Assembly (NCBI GenBank): GCA_964400355.1
Contig: CAYNTO010000007.1
Coordinates: 60,619-124,618 of the forward strand
DNA from: JACKAL01 sp964400355
Lineage (GTDB): Bacteria; Bdellovibrionota; Bdellovibrionia; Bdellovibrionales; JAGQZY01
Reading direction: 5' to 3'
DNA length: 64,000 nucleotides
Both the position numbers and the translations under genes were made by a program. Shown here piece after piece: positions 1 through 8,725 of the stretch (positions are counted from its first letter, which is position 1; each line of letters begins with the position of its first letter). The notes under the pieces were generated by a model. It was not told where the DNA came from and ran no database searches. It saw nothing but the letters and a program-made list of their open reading frames with translations.

Positions 1-538
1 AAAGTTGTACGAAAACTTTGCGCACAGCCTTCGATACGCCCTCATCGAGGGTAAATACTTTACGATCCCAATCTACAGAATCACCAAGGCGCTCCATCTG
101 TTTGTAAATGCGTTCGCCGTACTCATTTTTCCAGCTCCAAATGCGTTTAACAAATTCTTCGCGACCTAAATCATGACGGGTTTTTTTTTCTTCTTTGTGC
201 AAAATTTTTTCAACCACCGCTTGAGTGGCGATACCCGCGTGATCTGTGCCTGGCAACCACATAGCATTAAACCCCGACATGCGCTTCCAGCGGATCAGCA
301 CATCTTGGATGGTGTGATCGAGGGCGTGCCCCATATGCAGAAAGCCAGTCACGTTGGGTGGAGGTAAGATGATAGAATAGGGCGGTTTAGTGGAAACATC
401 TTGCGCTTTAAAATAACCTTTTGCTGTCCACCATGCGTAGGTGCGCGCCTCTACCTCTTGTGGAGAGTAGCGGTCGGAGACGTTGTCTTTTGCGTCTGTA
501 AGGCTTTCCGAATTTATTCCTGAATTATCTTCTGTCAT
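1..538 (-). CDS. valS: Valine--tRNA ligase, N-terminal part (3' end outside window)
   Basis: This charges tRNA-Val in the cytoplasm. Only the first ~179 residues are in the window; the gene runs off the left edge. The translation shows the class I HIGH signature as HMGH (residues 68-71) in the context PPPNVTGFLHMGHAL, which is typical of ValRS, and further on QMERLGDSVDWDR, the conserved ValRS stretch after the first catalytic segment. The ATG is preceded by AAGGAG, which lies inside the last codons of the upstream MFS gene, so the two genes (2 bp apart) are probably translationally coupled. A run of nine A (coding strand) encodes Glu-Lys-Lys near residue 90. Confidence 0.93.
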   Translation of the reverse strand, partial: MTEDNSGINSESLTDAKDNVSDRYSPQEVEARTYAWWTAKGYFKAQDVSTKPPYSIILPPPNVTGFLHMGHALDHTIQDVLIRWKRMSGFNAMWLPGTDHAGIATQAVVEKILHKEEKKTRHDLGREEFVKRIWSWKNEYGERIYKQMERLGDSVDWDRKVFTLDEGVSKAVRKVFVQL

Positions 539-540
539 CA

Positions 541-1770
541 CTACTCCTTCAACTGATCGGGCAATTGCTGGTAAATCGCAAAAGCACCCAGCACCGCGAT
601 CGCGGTCAAAATTCCTGCAACTACAAACGGTGAACCCATGCCGGTGTTGGTGTAGAGCCAACCCCCAATCACGGGGCCTAAAATTCTACCAAGACTGGAG
701 GCACTCTGTGAAGCGCCCATCACTTCGCCTTGCTCATCCTCTTTGCTCGCCAGGCTCACCATCGCCAGCAATGAAGGCCGCGACAATCCGTGCCCAATTG
801 CCAAGAGCACCATAGCGAACGCTAAAGTAAAGATCGAATAAGACATGGCAATTAAGATAAATCCAAAAGTGAGAACGAACATTCCGTACATCATGGTTTT
901 CCGCTCTCCCCACTTGGGAACTAAACGGCGCACAAGAAATCCTTGTGTAAAAGCCATGATAAGACCAACCACAGCAAAACCCAACCCGGATTCAATCAAG
1001 CCCCACTCAAACCGATCAGCGACAAACGGAAACAGCATCACTTCCATGAGCGGCATGGCTAAGTTGGCAAGAAAAAATAGCAAAATCAAGCGCACTACTA
1101 AGGGCGATGGGTGACTAAAAATATTGAGATTAGAAATCCAGCTGCCACGAATGGCTTCTTCGCTACGCGGATTGCGTGTTTCGGGAAGCGCAAAATAAGC
1201 CCACGCCAAGTTGAGCGCCGTAACGACGAAGGCCATGAGCGCAGGAAAAAAAATTCCAAACGGAGGAGCGTCACCAATGAGAACACCCACATATCCAAAG
1301 CCGCTACCCAACGAAGGGCCGATAATAAATCCCAAGCCAAAAGCCGCACCTATCATGCCCATACCCGCTGCGCGCTGATCTTTGCTTGTCACATCGGTGA
1401 TCGCAGCGTGTGCAGTGGAAATATTTGCCGCAAAGAGTCCGGCGAAAGAGCGGCACAGAAACATCCACCACAAGGAGTAACTAAACGCCAAGCCCAAATA
1501 GGACAGAGTACCGCCGAGAATACTCAGTAGAAGTATCGGGCGGCGACCAAACCGATCGCTCATTTTTCCCCAAAAAGGAGAAAATAAGAACTGCATAACA
1601 GAGTAGCACGACATGAGAAGTCCAATTTCGAATGCAGAGGCATCGAAATGGCGCGCCAAAAACGGGCTCAGCGTAATGAACATGCCGAACCCAACAAGAT
1701 CCAGAAATACGATCAAAAATACTATTTTTTTAGCAGAAGACGCCGCACGCTCAGACATTCCCATTGTCAT
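541..1770 (-). CDS. MFS drug-type transporter (TetA/DHA1-like)
   Basis: Inner-membrane proton-coupled exporter of the major facilitator superfamily. About 12 hydrophobic segments span ~409 residues, and the loop 2-3 signature GKMSDRFGRRP (residues 68-78) is the classical MFS motif A as found in TetA/DHA1 drug antiporters. The substrate cannot be told. An ATG at 1770 is taken as start; a TTG at 1788 and ATGs at 1764 and 1758 are alternatives, and none has a strong Shine-Dalgarno sequence. The stop is 2 bp before valS and carries its ribosome binding site, so the pair forms an operon. Confidence 0.85.
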   Translation of the reverse strand: MTMGMSERAASSAKKIVFLIVFLDLVGFGMFITLSPFLARHFDASAFEIGLLMSCYSVMQFLFSPFWGKMSDRFGRRPILLLSILGGTLSYLGLAFSYSLWWMFLCRSFAGLFAANISTAHAAITDVTSKDQRAAGMGMIGAAFGLGFIIGPSLGSGFGYVGVLIGDAPPFGIFFPALMAFVVTALNLAWAYFALPETRNPRSEEAIRGSWISNLNIFSHPSPLVVRLILLFFLANLAMPLMEVMLFPFVADRFEWGLIESGLGFAVVGLIMAFTQGFLVRRLVPKWGERKTMMYGMFVLTFGFILIAMSYSIFTLAFAMVLLAIGHGLSRPSLLAMVSLASKEDEQGEVMGASQSASSLGRILGPVIGGWLYTNTGMGSPFVVAGILTAIAVLGAFAIYQQLPDQLKE

Positions 1771-1967
1771 ATCTGATTTTGGGGGCAAAAGGTACGTGGA
1801 TACCCGTTGCGACTATGGGTGGCAAACACGCGGCGGCGTGCGGAGCAGAAGTGCCAAATCGTGCGAATGTTGAGTGTTGGGGGTTCAGAAGCTAGGTTGG
1901 ACGCCAGCCCGTTGGCGACTGGAGGCCGGAACCGGTTTTGTAGATGAATTCAGCTCGCGGGCGGGCA

Positions 1968-3173
1968 CTAATTTTCGATTTCGGTGCCCTCGGAGTGCTC
2001 TCCTGCGCCCACCAGGTCGCTACTTAAATTGTCGACGTCTTTTGGAGTCATTTTTGTGCACAGCTCGGTGTGCAGTTCTCGGAGTAAATGTATATTTTTG
2101 GAGGTAAATGGCGTCTCCACTCCATCGGGTGTACGAGTAAAGTATTTCATGCCGCTCTGGTCTTTGAGCACCACAAGTTCCACCTTGTAATTGCCACCAT
2201 CCGTGAATGTGAACACCGCCGACGATTTGGCCCCTTGCTTGCGGCACTCCATGGCTGCAAAATAGGATTTACCGACAAGATCCTGGAGTTTCTTTTCGAG
2301 TTGAACATCGGTCAGTTTAAACTGCTTCATGATTTCTTCGTGTTCGAGGCGCGAAGCAAATGTAAGCACATGCAAGTCAAAAACAATTTGATCCCAATTT
2401 TTTAGCTTCGCATGAGCTTCCGATAAGAGTCCATAAAAGAGGCGCGCCGATTCCTGCGCGCGTAAAAGTTTTTCTAAACGCCGAAGGTTATCACGAACCG
2501 ATGTTCGGCGATCGTAGGTGAGTTGCTTTCCTCGATACATCAAGCCCTTGTTGATTCCATCCCACATCACCTTTTCGTTTTCGGCACCATAGACTAACGA
2601 GCGGTTATCGGCAGCTAAAGAGAGTTTGAGCGGCTCGCTCAAACTGATCTTCTTTTGCTCAGCCACCTGGCGGAGCGAATGAATGTCGGTGGCCGAAATC
2701 GACGCGCTCAGGGTGCGCAACCATTCCTCGCGATTTTTGCCGTGAGCTAGCACACGAACGCCAAGCGGCAGAATCTGTTGCCGTTGTTCTGCAGAGAGCG
2801 ACGCGCCCACCTGCGGTTTTTGAGCAGGTTGCTGCGAGTGCGGAATGTGTGATGACTGCTGCTTCGANNNNNNNNNNNNNNNNNNNNNNNNNNNNNNNNN
2901 NNNNNNNNNNNNNNNNNNNNNNNNNNNNNNNNNNNNNNNNNNNNNNNNNNNNNNNNNNNNNNNNNNNTGCTGTTTCGATTGGGAATTGTGCGCTGATTGC
3001 TGCTTTGGGTGCAGATTTCGAGAGTTCTGCGTTTTTGAGGGCTGGCTGTGCTTCACCGCCCCCCTTTGCGCCGTTGATGTGACCGATTGTGATGCCTTCG
3101 TCTCGGCATTGGCAATGTCGATCCCGGGCAGAGTCAAAAATAGTGTGCACACCGCCGCCGCAGCTACATTCAT
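1968..3173 (-). CDS. Secreted protein with Gln/Ser/Lys-rich repeat segment, interrupted by assembly gap
   Basis: No family recognised. The N-terminus is a signal peptide ending near NAETKA. It is followed by a low-complexity stretch rich in Gln, Ser, Lys and His with SKQ-like units on both sides of a 100-N assembly gap, then ~260 residues of folded sequence with a helical middle (residues 150-270) and a C-terminal part containing CRKQGAKSSAVFTFTDGGNY. Length and reading frame across the gap are not known because the N run is a placeholder. It starts 6 bp after the DivIVA gene on the same strand, so both are probably co-transcribed, and a role at the cell envelope or pole is possible but unproven. 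Confidence 0.6.
   Translation of the reverse strand: MNVAAAAVCTLFLTLPGIDIANAETKASQSVTSTAQRGAVKHSQPSKTQNSRNLHPKQQSAHNSQSKQXXXXXXXXXXXXXXXXXXXXXXXXXXXXXXXXXXSKQQSSHIPHSQQPAQKPQVGASLSAEQRQQILPLGVRVLAHGKNREEWLRTLSASISATDIHSLRQVAEQKKISLSEPLKLSLAADNRSLVYGAENEKVMWDGINKGLMYRGKQLTYDRRTSVRDNLRRLEKLLRAQESARLFYGLLSEAHAKLKNWDQIVFDLHVLTFASRLEHEEIMKQFKLTDVQLEKKLQDLVGKSYFAAMECRKQGAKSSAVFTFTDGGNYKVELVVLKDQSGMKYFTRTPDGVETPFTSKNIHLLRELHTELCTKMTPKDVDNLSSDLVGAGEHSEGTEIEN
2868..2967. other. Assembly gap (100 N) in repeat-coding segment
   Basis: Exactly 100 unknown bases. The flanks on both sides encode similar Ser-Lys-Gln-Gln units, which suggests the assembler stopped at an internal tandem repeat. The true length is unknown. 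Confidence 0.95.
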
Positions 3174-3179
3174 GGCGAC

Positions 3180-3722
3180 CTACGCGTTACCCATCATTGT
3201 CGGGCTGATTTCAGAAAATTCATCCGCCTCTGCGACGGTCTCTACGCGCGGTGGATTGACGATCGGATCCGCAAATACGCGGCGGCTCTGATCGAGCATG
3301 GTGATGTGGCTCTCCATCATGGCGCGCAAATTGGTTTCGTAATGCATGCGCGATTTTTTGAGATCGGCAATTTCGTGATACATGCGCTTTAAGGAGTCGC
3401 GCGCGTCTTTAATAAGAATCTCTGAGCGCTGGCGAGCATCGGCGATGATAAGGTCCGACTCTCTCTCGGCATCCTGGCGGAATTGTTCCGACATTTTCGA
3501 AGCCGCCTGGATGGTCGCGCGCAGTGCCTCGTCGCGCTCTTTGTATTCCTTCATTTCGGTATCTTTTTTGGCGCACTCTTCTTTAAGGCGATTGCGTTCG
3601 CGAACCAGTTCTTCCATTTGATCAGCCACGTCGCGCAGGAATTCATACACTTCCTGTGCATCTAAACCCATCACTTTTTTGGAAAAATTTTTATTGGAAA
3701 TATCCACCGGCGAAATTCGCAT
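3180..3722 (-). CDS. divIVA: DivIVA-domain protein
   Basis: A 180-aa membrane-curvature/polar scaffold protein. The N-terminal ~35 residues match the DivIVA lipid-binding domain (ISPVDISNKNFSKK, then GLDAQEVYEFLRDV), and nearly all of the remainder is a charged heptad-type coiled coil (residues ~35-145), ending in a short acidic tail. DivIVA proteins sit at negatively curved membranes at poles or septa and recruit partners; which process is served here is not shown. A very good AAGGAGG lies 5 bases before the ATG. It is probably the first gene of an operon with the secreted repeat protein that follows 6 bp downstream. Confidence 0.88.
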   Translation of the reverse strand: MRISPVDISNKNFSKKVMGLDAQEVYEFLRDVADQMEELVRERNRLKEECAKKDTEMKEYKERDEALRATIQAASKMSEQFRQDAERESDLIIADARQRSEILIKDARDSLKRMYHEIADLKKSRMHYETNLRAMMESHITMLDQSRRVFADPIVNPPRVETVAEADEFSEISPTMMGNA

Positions 3723-3941
3723 ACACCCTCCTTGGTATCAGCGCAAACAACGAGGCTAGGCCTTCGCCCAACCACCTATAAACATATCAAGAGCTGGTTC
3801 TTAATCCTGAGCAAAATCTATTGAAGGTCGTGATTTCAGGACCAAGGTGGGGTGGAGCGCGTAACAGCAGGCCCCCGTCGGAAGTACTCCCGATCCCTCG
3901 ACGAGGTATAGCCACGCCGTAACTGGAGCATGCCACCCACG

Positions 3942-4913
3942 TCATTGCGAATTCTCATAGCGGAAGCGGTTGTGAAATCCGCAGAGCACTCGCAAATTGG
4001 ATTCGTCATCTGTTCCACCTGCCCACACTGGTTGGATGTGATCAATCTGCAGAAATCTTTGGCTGTTGCAGAGACGTCCCGTCGTCCTATCCAAAAACTC
4101 GCAGCACGATCGACCATGCAGAATTTTTCTTCGGAGTGCCGAGGAAATAGGGGGGCGCCTCACGGAGGTGATGGAACTCTTGCCGGCTCCAACTGTAACA
4201 ACTGCTTTAGAAGTTTTCACAGGTGCACCCGTCGCTCTTGCTTGCAAATTGAGTAGAGGAGTTTCACAAGTGATCGATGTGATCTCGGCTTCGTTCATGC
4301 CCCGTTTTTTGAGTTCATTCTTTGCAAAATAAGTGATCGCATCGGCCCAACCGCCGGCGCTGATCGCGTGATCCACAAGGTTGCGCGCTGTTGTGAGAAC
4401 AACCATTTGGTCTTTAGAAAAATTAATTGTCAGGGAAACAGAATCATCGCGGTGGCATTGCTCTTTAGCGGTGCGCATGACGGGCGCATCGTAAGTCTGA
4501 TGCAGTACTTGTTCCGTTTTCTTCTGGCTCATGAATTCAATTTTCCCGAGAATTTCTTTTTTCTTTTCTGTGGTGAAACGTTCGCCGCTGGATTTCTCCA
4601 ATGTTCGTACCGCCTGACGCACCATTGAGATTTGTGATAGATTGAGCGCACCGGATTCCACCTTTTTTGCCACCTCCGGCACCTCACGGAGCATTCGTGC
4701 ACCTTCCATCCTGCGATATGCCGCAGACGAGCTATAGCCAAATTCCGAGATCAAAAAATCGTAGAGGCTCGAGTAGGCCCGCTCCAGATAAATTTGCCGT
4801 TCATCCATCTCTGCAATGCATTCCAAAACCAAGTGCATAATCTTGCGTTCTGTCCGCACAAGCTTCGTCATGCGCCCCATAAGTTGTTGGTTTGATAATT
4901 TTTTGAGTTTCAT
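3942..4913 (-). CDS. HNH endonuclease with DUF222-like N-terminal region
   Basis: A 323-aa putative DNA endonuclease. The C-terminal ~50 residues carry the HNH beta-beta-alpha-metal motif: Asp291-His292 in LQIDHIQPVW, Asn306 in ESNLRVLC and His314 in GFHNRFR. Unlike classic four-Cys HNH proteins, only scattered cysteines are present. The N-terminal ~180 residues are helical and resemble the DUF222-type domain that precedes HNH in multi-copy families. The biological substrate is unknown; such genes are often mobile or repeated. A G-rich Shine-Dalgarno (GGGGGGAG) sits directly before the ATG. Upstream lie three near-identical palindromes, and downstream (3723-3941) nothing recognisable. An own transcription unit is likely. 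Confidence 0.82.
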   Translation of the reverse strand: MKLKKLSNQQLMGRMTKLVRTERKIMHLVLECIAEMDERQIYLERAYSSLYDFLISEFGYSSSAAYRRMEGARMLREVPEVAKKVESGALNLSQISMVRQAVRTLEKSSGERFTTEKKKEILGKIEFMSQKKTEQVLHQTYDAPVMRTAKEQCHRDDSVSLTINFSKDQMVVLTTARNLVDHAISAGGWADAITYFAKNELKKRGMNEAEITSITCETPLLNLQARATGAPVKTSKAVVTVGAGKSSITSVRRPPISSALRRKILHGRSCCEFLDRTTGRLCNSQRFLQIDHIQPVWAGGTDDESNLRVLCGFHNRFRYENSQ

Positions 4914-5053
4914 TCTCCCCCCACGATCATTTTTTTACTTCCAATGATTTTATGAAGAAAATATAGCGAAAATTCAGACTTGAGAAAAGCTATATCCGGC
5001 TGAAATTACTCGGATATTTGCCGCCGGACAACACCTATTATATTCGGATTTTT

Positions 5054-5254
5054 ACTTCCGCTACGGAAGTGATTCAGTCGAAATTGTGCCTTGATTTTAA
5101 AGTACAGATGCATCTCGATGCGCGCGGACGACAGTTTTATTTTCGGGTTTTACTTCCGCTGCGGAAGTGATTCGCTCGATTGCACTTGGCGCGATGTGGT
5201 CTATTAAAAATCCTGATGAGAACTGCAACTCGTACCCACTTCCGCTGCGGAAGT
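5054..5254. repeat. Three copies of palindromic element ACTTCCGCTRCGGAAGT
   Basis: Copies lie at 5054-5070 (centre CTA), 5152-5168 and 5238-5254 (centre T between 8-bp arms). The first two share flanks, roughly TTCGG-TTTT before and GATTC-GTCGA after, so the repeated unit is about 35 bp. A 16-of-17 match also occurs inside sfsA at 27107-27122. They could be operators, REP-like elements or recognition sites connected with the adjacent HNH gene; none of these roles is demonstrated by the sequence. Confidence 0.8.
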
Positions 5255-5298
5255 AGATTGCAGAGCTAACTTGGGCCTTACAGACCACTATTCTGAAA

Positions 5299-5578
5299 CC
5301 TACACGCACACTCGCAAACCTACACGCACACTCGCAAACCTACACGCACACTCGCAACCTACACGCACACTCGCAACCTACACGCACACTCGCAACCTAC
5401 ACGCACACTCNNNNNNNNNNNNNNNNNNNNNNNNNNNNNNNNNNNNNNNNNNNNNNNNNNNNNNNNNNNNNNNNNNNNNNNNNNNNNNNNNNNNNNNNNN
5501 NNNNNNNNNNAACCTACACGCACACTCGCAACCTACACGCACACTCGCAACCTACACGCACACTCGCAACCTACACGC
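5299..5578. repeat. 19-20 bp tandem repeat (minisatellite) with internal gap
   Basis: The unit is cctacacgcacactcgcaa with an extra a in the first copies. Starts are visible at 5299, 5319, 5339, 5358, 5377 and 5396, and after the gap at 5513, 5532, 5551 and 5570 (partial). There are no unique spacers, so it is not a CRISPR. The number of copies inside the N run (5411-5510) is unknown. Confidence 0.93.
5411..5510. other. Assembly gap (100 N) inside the minisatellite
   Basis: Exactly 100 N flanked on both sides by the same 19-bp unit, in line with a collapsed tandem repeat. Confidence 0.95.
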
Positions 5579-5652
5579 GACTTACCTGCTCTGCGAGTCG
5601 GCCCTACCGAATGGCCTTGCAGGAGAGTAGCCCGAACAGTATATTTCGTCCC

Positions 5653-6087
5653 ATGAAAACTTCGCATCTTATTTTTGTGGTAACCTACTTCGCAGCCGCA
5701 TCTTTCAATATTGCACATGCCCGTATGGATAAACTCGTTAAAACGTTGCCGGGCATCAATTTGAATGCAGTGCTGTGGGGAGATCTTTCCAATCGCTCAG
5801 TTGTGAAAGCACCACTCCTGGAAAATAAATCTATCAATCTCTGGCGACTTAACTGTATGGGCTGCATCGAGAAACTCCGGAAAGATTGGAAAGACAAAAA
5901 TCAAATCTGGATCAATCTCGACTACGATCCCGACACATTCACTAAAGCTATACTCTTTTTAAAACATGAAAAAATTGAAATTGTACCTTACTACGATTTC
6001 ACCGGAAGTTTTAAAAAACAACTGGGTGACTTTTATTTACCAGTGCGATTCACGGTGAAAAACGGAAAAGCAAAAATGCTCGAATAG
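5653..6087 (+). CDS. Exported thioredoxin-like protein
   Basis: A 144-aa protein with a clear signal peptide (MKTSHLIFVVTYFAAASF, cleavage after AHA). The mature part has features of a small TlpA/thioredoxin fold: NLWRLNCMGCIEKLRKDW carries a CMGC redox motif at the usual place after a beta strand, and YLPVRFTVKNGKAKML matches the cis-proline strand and the following NGK turn. It would act as a periplasmic thiol-disulfide protein, with unknown partners. The upstream ATG at 5611 would add 14 residues before the signal peptide and is unlikely. It stands alone between the minisatellite and convergent proC. Confidence 0.6.
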   Translation: MKTSHLIFVVTYFAAASFNIAHARMDKLVKTLPGINLNAVLWGDLSNRSVVKAPLLENKSINLWRLNCMGCIEKLRKDWKDKNQIWINLDYDPDTFTKAILFLKHEKIEIVPYYDFTGSFKKQLGDFYLPVRFTVKNGKAKMLE

Positions 6088-6180
6088 GAGGGATGGGAAT
6101 ACCTGTTGTGTCACTGAACTTGTTGTGTCGCCATACTTTTTGCCTCGGCCGCTAACTACAGCGACAAATCCAGATCTCCG

Positions 6181-6993
6181 CTAGCGACCGCTTCCTAGCT
6201 CCTGATAGCGTTGTGCGGCTTTGCCGAAACTCATTCGCAGCAAACCTTCTACTTCCAAGCTCCGCATAGACTCGAGGCCCGCTGCCGTCATTCCTTTTTT
6301 CGAAGTGACTTTATTTTGCAACTCTTCAAAACTTTCGTGCGAACCTTCGGCCAAAGCGGCTGTTCCTAAAAATGTATGCACAACAATTTTTCGCGCTTCT
6401 TCGGGGCTCACACCGTGCTCTTCGATCCAATCTTGCCAATAACTCATCAACTCCAAGATAAATCCAGTGCCGCTTGAACTAGCCACCGTAAAGGCCTGGA
6501 AGGGATCGCCGGCTTCGAGCTTGATCACCTCACCAAGAGGTTGAAACAAATCGCGAATCGCCTGTTCATAAAGATCATTTTCAGAGAGAAAACCCACCAC
6601 CCCTTTGCGAACAAATACCGGGGTGTTGAGCATCACGCGCGTGAGGTGCGCGTCCGGAATCATACGGCGGAGCATTTTAAAATCCACACCGGCCGCCAAG
6701 CTCACAACGATTTGGTCGGAGCGAAACGAATTGCGACAGGGCTCCAGCGCCTCTTCGAGGTCTTGCGGTTTTACAGCGATGATGACAATGTCCGAGGCAT
6801 CGACGAGCTCTTCATTTGTGGTGTGCGATTGAATGCTGTACAGTTTTTTTACCTTCTCAATTTTGCCCGCAGAGCGGTTAGAGAAGTGAATACGATCTGG
6901 AGAAAAAGTATCGGAGTCGATCATCGCTTTAACGATCGCTTGGCCCATATTTCCAACGCCCAAAATTCCTAATTTTTTATTTTTTAAAAACAA
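6181..6993 (-). CDS. proC: Pyrroline-5-carboxylate reductase
   Basis: This reduces 1-pyrroline-5-carboxylate to L-proline with NAD(P)H, the last step of proline synthesis. The Rossmann motif GVGNMG is at residues 12-17, followed by IIAVKPQD and, in the C-terminal dimerisation domain, the ProC signature region around TVASSSGTGFILELMSYW and LQNKVTSKKGMTAAGLESM. The length (~270 aa) is standard. No ATG is available at the front. TTG at 6993 is chosen because AGGAG lies 6 bases before it; another TTG at 7011 is in frame but has no such site. Confidence 0.9.
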   Translation of the reverse strand: MFLKNKKLGILGVGNMGQAIVKAMIDSDTFSPDRIHFSNRSAGKIEKVKKLYSIQSHTTNEELVDASDIVIIAVKPQDLEEALEPCRNSFRSDQIVVSLAAGVDFKMLRRMIPDAHLTRVMLNTPVFVRKGVVGFLSENDLYEQAIRDLFQPLGEVIKLEAGDPFQAFTVASSSGTGFILELMSYWQDWIEEHGVSPEEARKIVVHTFLGTAALAEGSHESFEELQNKVTSKKGMTAAGLESMRSLEVEGLLRMSFGKAAQRYQELGSGR

Positions 6994-7066
6994 AAACTTC
7001 TCCTCGACCAAGTATGCAAAAAATTTATTTTTTGCATTATTCTACTTCGCTGAATTCAAACATTCT

Positions 7067-7107
7067 AGATTCCAGATTCCAGATTCCAGATTCCAGATTC
7101 CAGATTC
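7067..7107. repeat. Heptanucleotide tandem repeat (AGATTCC)n
   Basis: About six copies of the 7-bp unit agattcc run straight into a 100-N gap. The copy number beyond the gap is unknown. It lies between the convergent-side end of maf and the start of proC. Confidence 0.93.
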
Positions 7108-7207
7108 NNNNNNNNNNNNNNNNNNNNNNNNNNNNNNNNNNNNNNNNNNNNNNNNNNNNNNNNNNNNNNNNNNNNNNNNNNNNNNNNNNNNNNNNNNNNN
7201 NNNNNNN
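7108..7207. other. Assembly gap (100 N) after heptamer repeat
   Basis: Exactly 100 N. The left flank is the AGATTCC repeat; the right flank is the 3' coding end of maf. Confidence 0.95.
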
Positions 7208-7794
7208 TCACTCACCGTTCTACGTTTCGCGGCATCGGTTGCACCTATTGCCGGTGTTACTTCGCCAACGACGTCGGTATTGAGCGGCTCGCCGCCTGTA
7301 AACTGGCTCGCCAGGCTCTGGATTCCATAGGAGCCGGCCTTGTCCATAGGGTCGCCGGTGGCCACATAGTCTAGGATTTCTTCATCGGACAGAGGTCTAA
7401 AAGTGACTTCCGAGACCTCATGGTCGCACAGGTGTTCATTGGTCCGGGTGTTGAGCAGACAAAAGGCCGTGATCACTTGATGGGTCTGGCCAGACAGGCT
7501 TTTGAGGGTCTCAAATGCGTCCTGTTCGTTTATAGGCTTTCCGAGAACCTTCCCACGGTGATAGACCACCGTGTCCGCTGAGAGGATGACGTAGCCATAT
7601 CCGGGCTCCAATTTCCCCTGCTGGACCAAGGCCTTAGCTTTGCGCAAAGCCAGGTCCTCAACAGCCGATTCTACACTCAGGTTTTCATCAAGAATTTCCG
7701 ATATTTCTACTGGAAAGGTGTGAAACGAAAACCCTCGTTTTTTGAGAAAGAAACTGCGGCGTGGAGACTTCGAAGCAAGTATGAACCGCATCAT
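7208..7794 (-). CDS. maf: Maf-family nucleoside triphosphate pyrophosphatase, 3' end in gap
   Basis: Maf proteins hydrolyse dTTP/UTP or modified nucleotides as house-cleaning enzymes. The N-terminus MMRFILASKSPRR (substrate loop), SADTVVYHRGKVLGKP (metal/catalytic Asp at ~74) and GDPMDKAGSYGIQSLAS are all family hallmarks. The reading frame is open into the gap, so the stop codon is not visible; 195 codons are seen, close to the full family length. After QSLASQF the expected NVVGLPL strand is only loosely matched (NTDVVGEV), so the C-terminus is divergent. The start at 7794 is chosen over in-frame upstream codons, which would overlap the divergent tadC. Confidence 0.85.
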
Positions 7795-7822
7795 GGGGTG
7801 ATAGTAATCACAAAACGCATTT

Positions 7823-8725
7823 ATGGCTATGGATTTGTTATTATATCTCGGGTTATTTCTAGCGGGTGCTTCCACATTTTGGTTTGTGTATTCCATCTTC
7901 GCTGCCAATCAAGATAGCAAAGCTCTCGCATGGGCTTCTGGTGATCAACCTAAACTTTCCAAATCGGCAGTGATCAATTTTTCGCGACCGCTCGTGCATC
8001 AGTTCACACTCAAGTACGCAAAAAAAATCAAGAGCGAACGGATGCGCAAAAATACAGAATTTACCATTCTCACGGCGGGCCTCTCCGAAGAGCTCAACGT
8101 CGACGAGTTTCTCGGCTTAAAATTATTTTGGGGGGTGCTGTTTCCCATCATCCTCGTAATTCTCAACTTTGCACTTGCGCTCGGCTACCCATGGCCGCTA
8201 GTGATCATGCTCGCGCCCATTGGTTTTTACATTCCCGATATGCATGCTAAAGCCGAAAAGAAAAAGCGTTCGACTTCGGTGGTGATCGACCTGCCGTTTT
8301 TTATTGAACTGCTCGCGCTTTCCACGCAAGCGGGTGCGGACTTCTTTGGTGCAATTCAAAAAATCACTCAGAAGGCCGACGAGAGTGTTCTTGCTACAGA
8401 ACTCGATATGGTCCTCAGAGATCTGCGCTTGGGAAGTACCCGTGAAAAGGCACTCAAAGACATGTCCTATCGCCTCGATGTTCCCGAAGTGACAAGCTTT
8501 GTGAACGTGCTCACCGATGCGGACGCCACTGGTGCCAGTATCGGAGATGTACTGCGCGAGCACGCCTCACAAATGCGTCTCGAGCGTTTTGTGCGCGCCG
8601 AAAAAGCCGGTGCCAAAGCATCGCAGCTCATGCTCCTACCGCTGATCTTTTTTGTTCTCCCAGCCGTGTTTGTGGTGGTGTTCGCACCCGTTGCCCTGCA
8701 GTTCCTTTACGGAGGCAAACAGTGA
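7823..8725 (+). CDS. tadC: TadC-like type II secretion F-domain protein
   Basis: A polytopic inner-membrane platform protein of the T2SF family, which in Tad/Flp pili couples the TadA ATPase to pilin assembly. Hydrophobic segments occur at about residues 3-25, 100-120, 123-143 and 270-292, surrounding a cytoplasmic helical T2SF domain (~150-265) with IDLPFFIELLALSTQAG and DATGASIGDVLREHASQMR, both typical of TadC. No tadA or tadB is adjacent; the left neighbour maf is divergent, so this is the first gene of the operon. A second ATG at 7829 is equally possible as start. Confidence 0.8.
   Translation: MAMDLLLYLGLFLAGASTFWFVYSIFAANQDSKALAWASGDQPKLSKSAVINFSRPLVHQFTLKYAKKIKSERMRKNTEFTILTAGLSEELNVDEFLGLKLFWGVLFPIILVILNFALALGYPWPLVIMLAPIGFYIPDMHAKAEKKKRSTSVVIDLPFFIELLALSTQAGADFFGAIQKITQKADESVLATELDMVLRDLRLGSTREKALKDMSYRLDVPEVTSFVNVLTDADATGASIGDVLREHASQMRLERFVRAEKAGAKASQLMLLPLIFFVLPAVFVVVFAPVALQFLYGGKQ

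Larger units (their letters stand above)
4914..5652. other. Long intergenic region with inverted repeats and minisatellite
   Basis: No credible gene in ~740 bp. It contains an inverted repeat ATATCCG/CGGATAT at 4993-4999 and 5012-5018, three copies of a 17-bp palindrome (5054, 5152, 5238), and a 19-20 bp tandem repeat broken by a 100-N gap. An apparent ORF through the tandem repeat is a by-product of the repeat period. Confidence 0.75.

Noticed and set aside
5271..5630. ORF and CRISPR-like look of the 19-20 bp repeats
   Set aside because: Units are directly adjacent with no unique spacers, no cas genes are present, and the open frame is a consequence of the repeat period and the N run.
7042..7107. 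Extension of the maf frame through the N gap into the AGATTCC repeat
   Set aside because: The N run has an arbitrary length, so the frame across it is meaningless.
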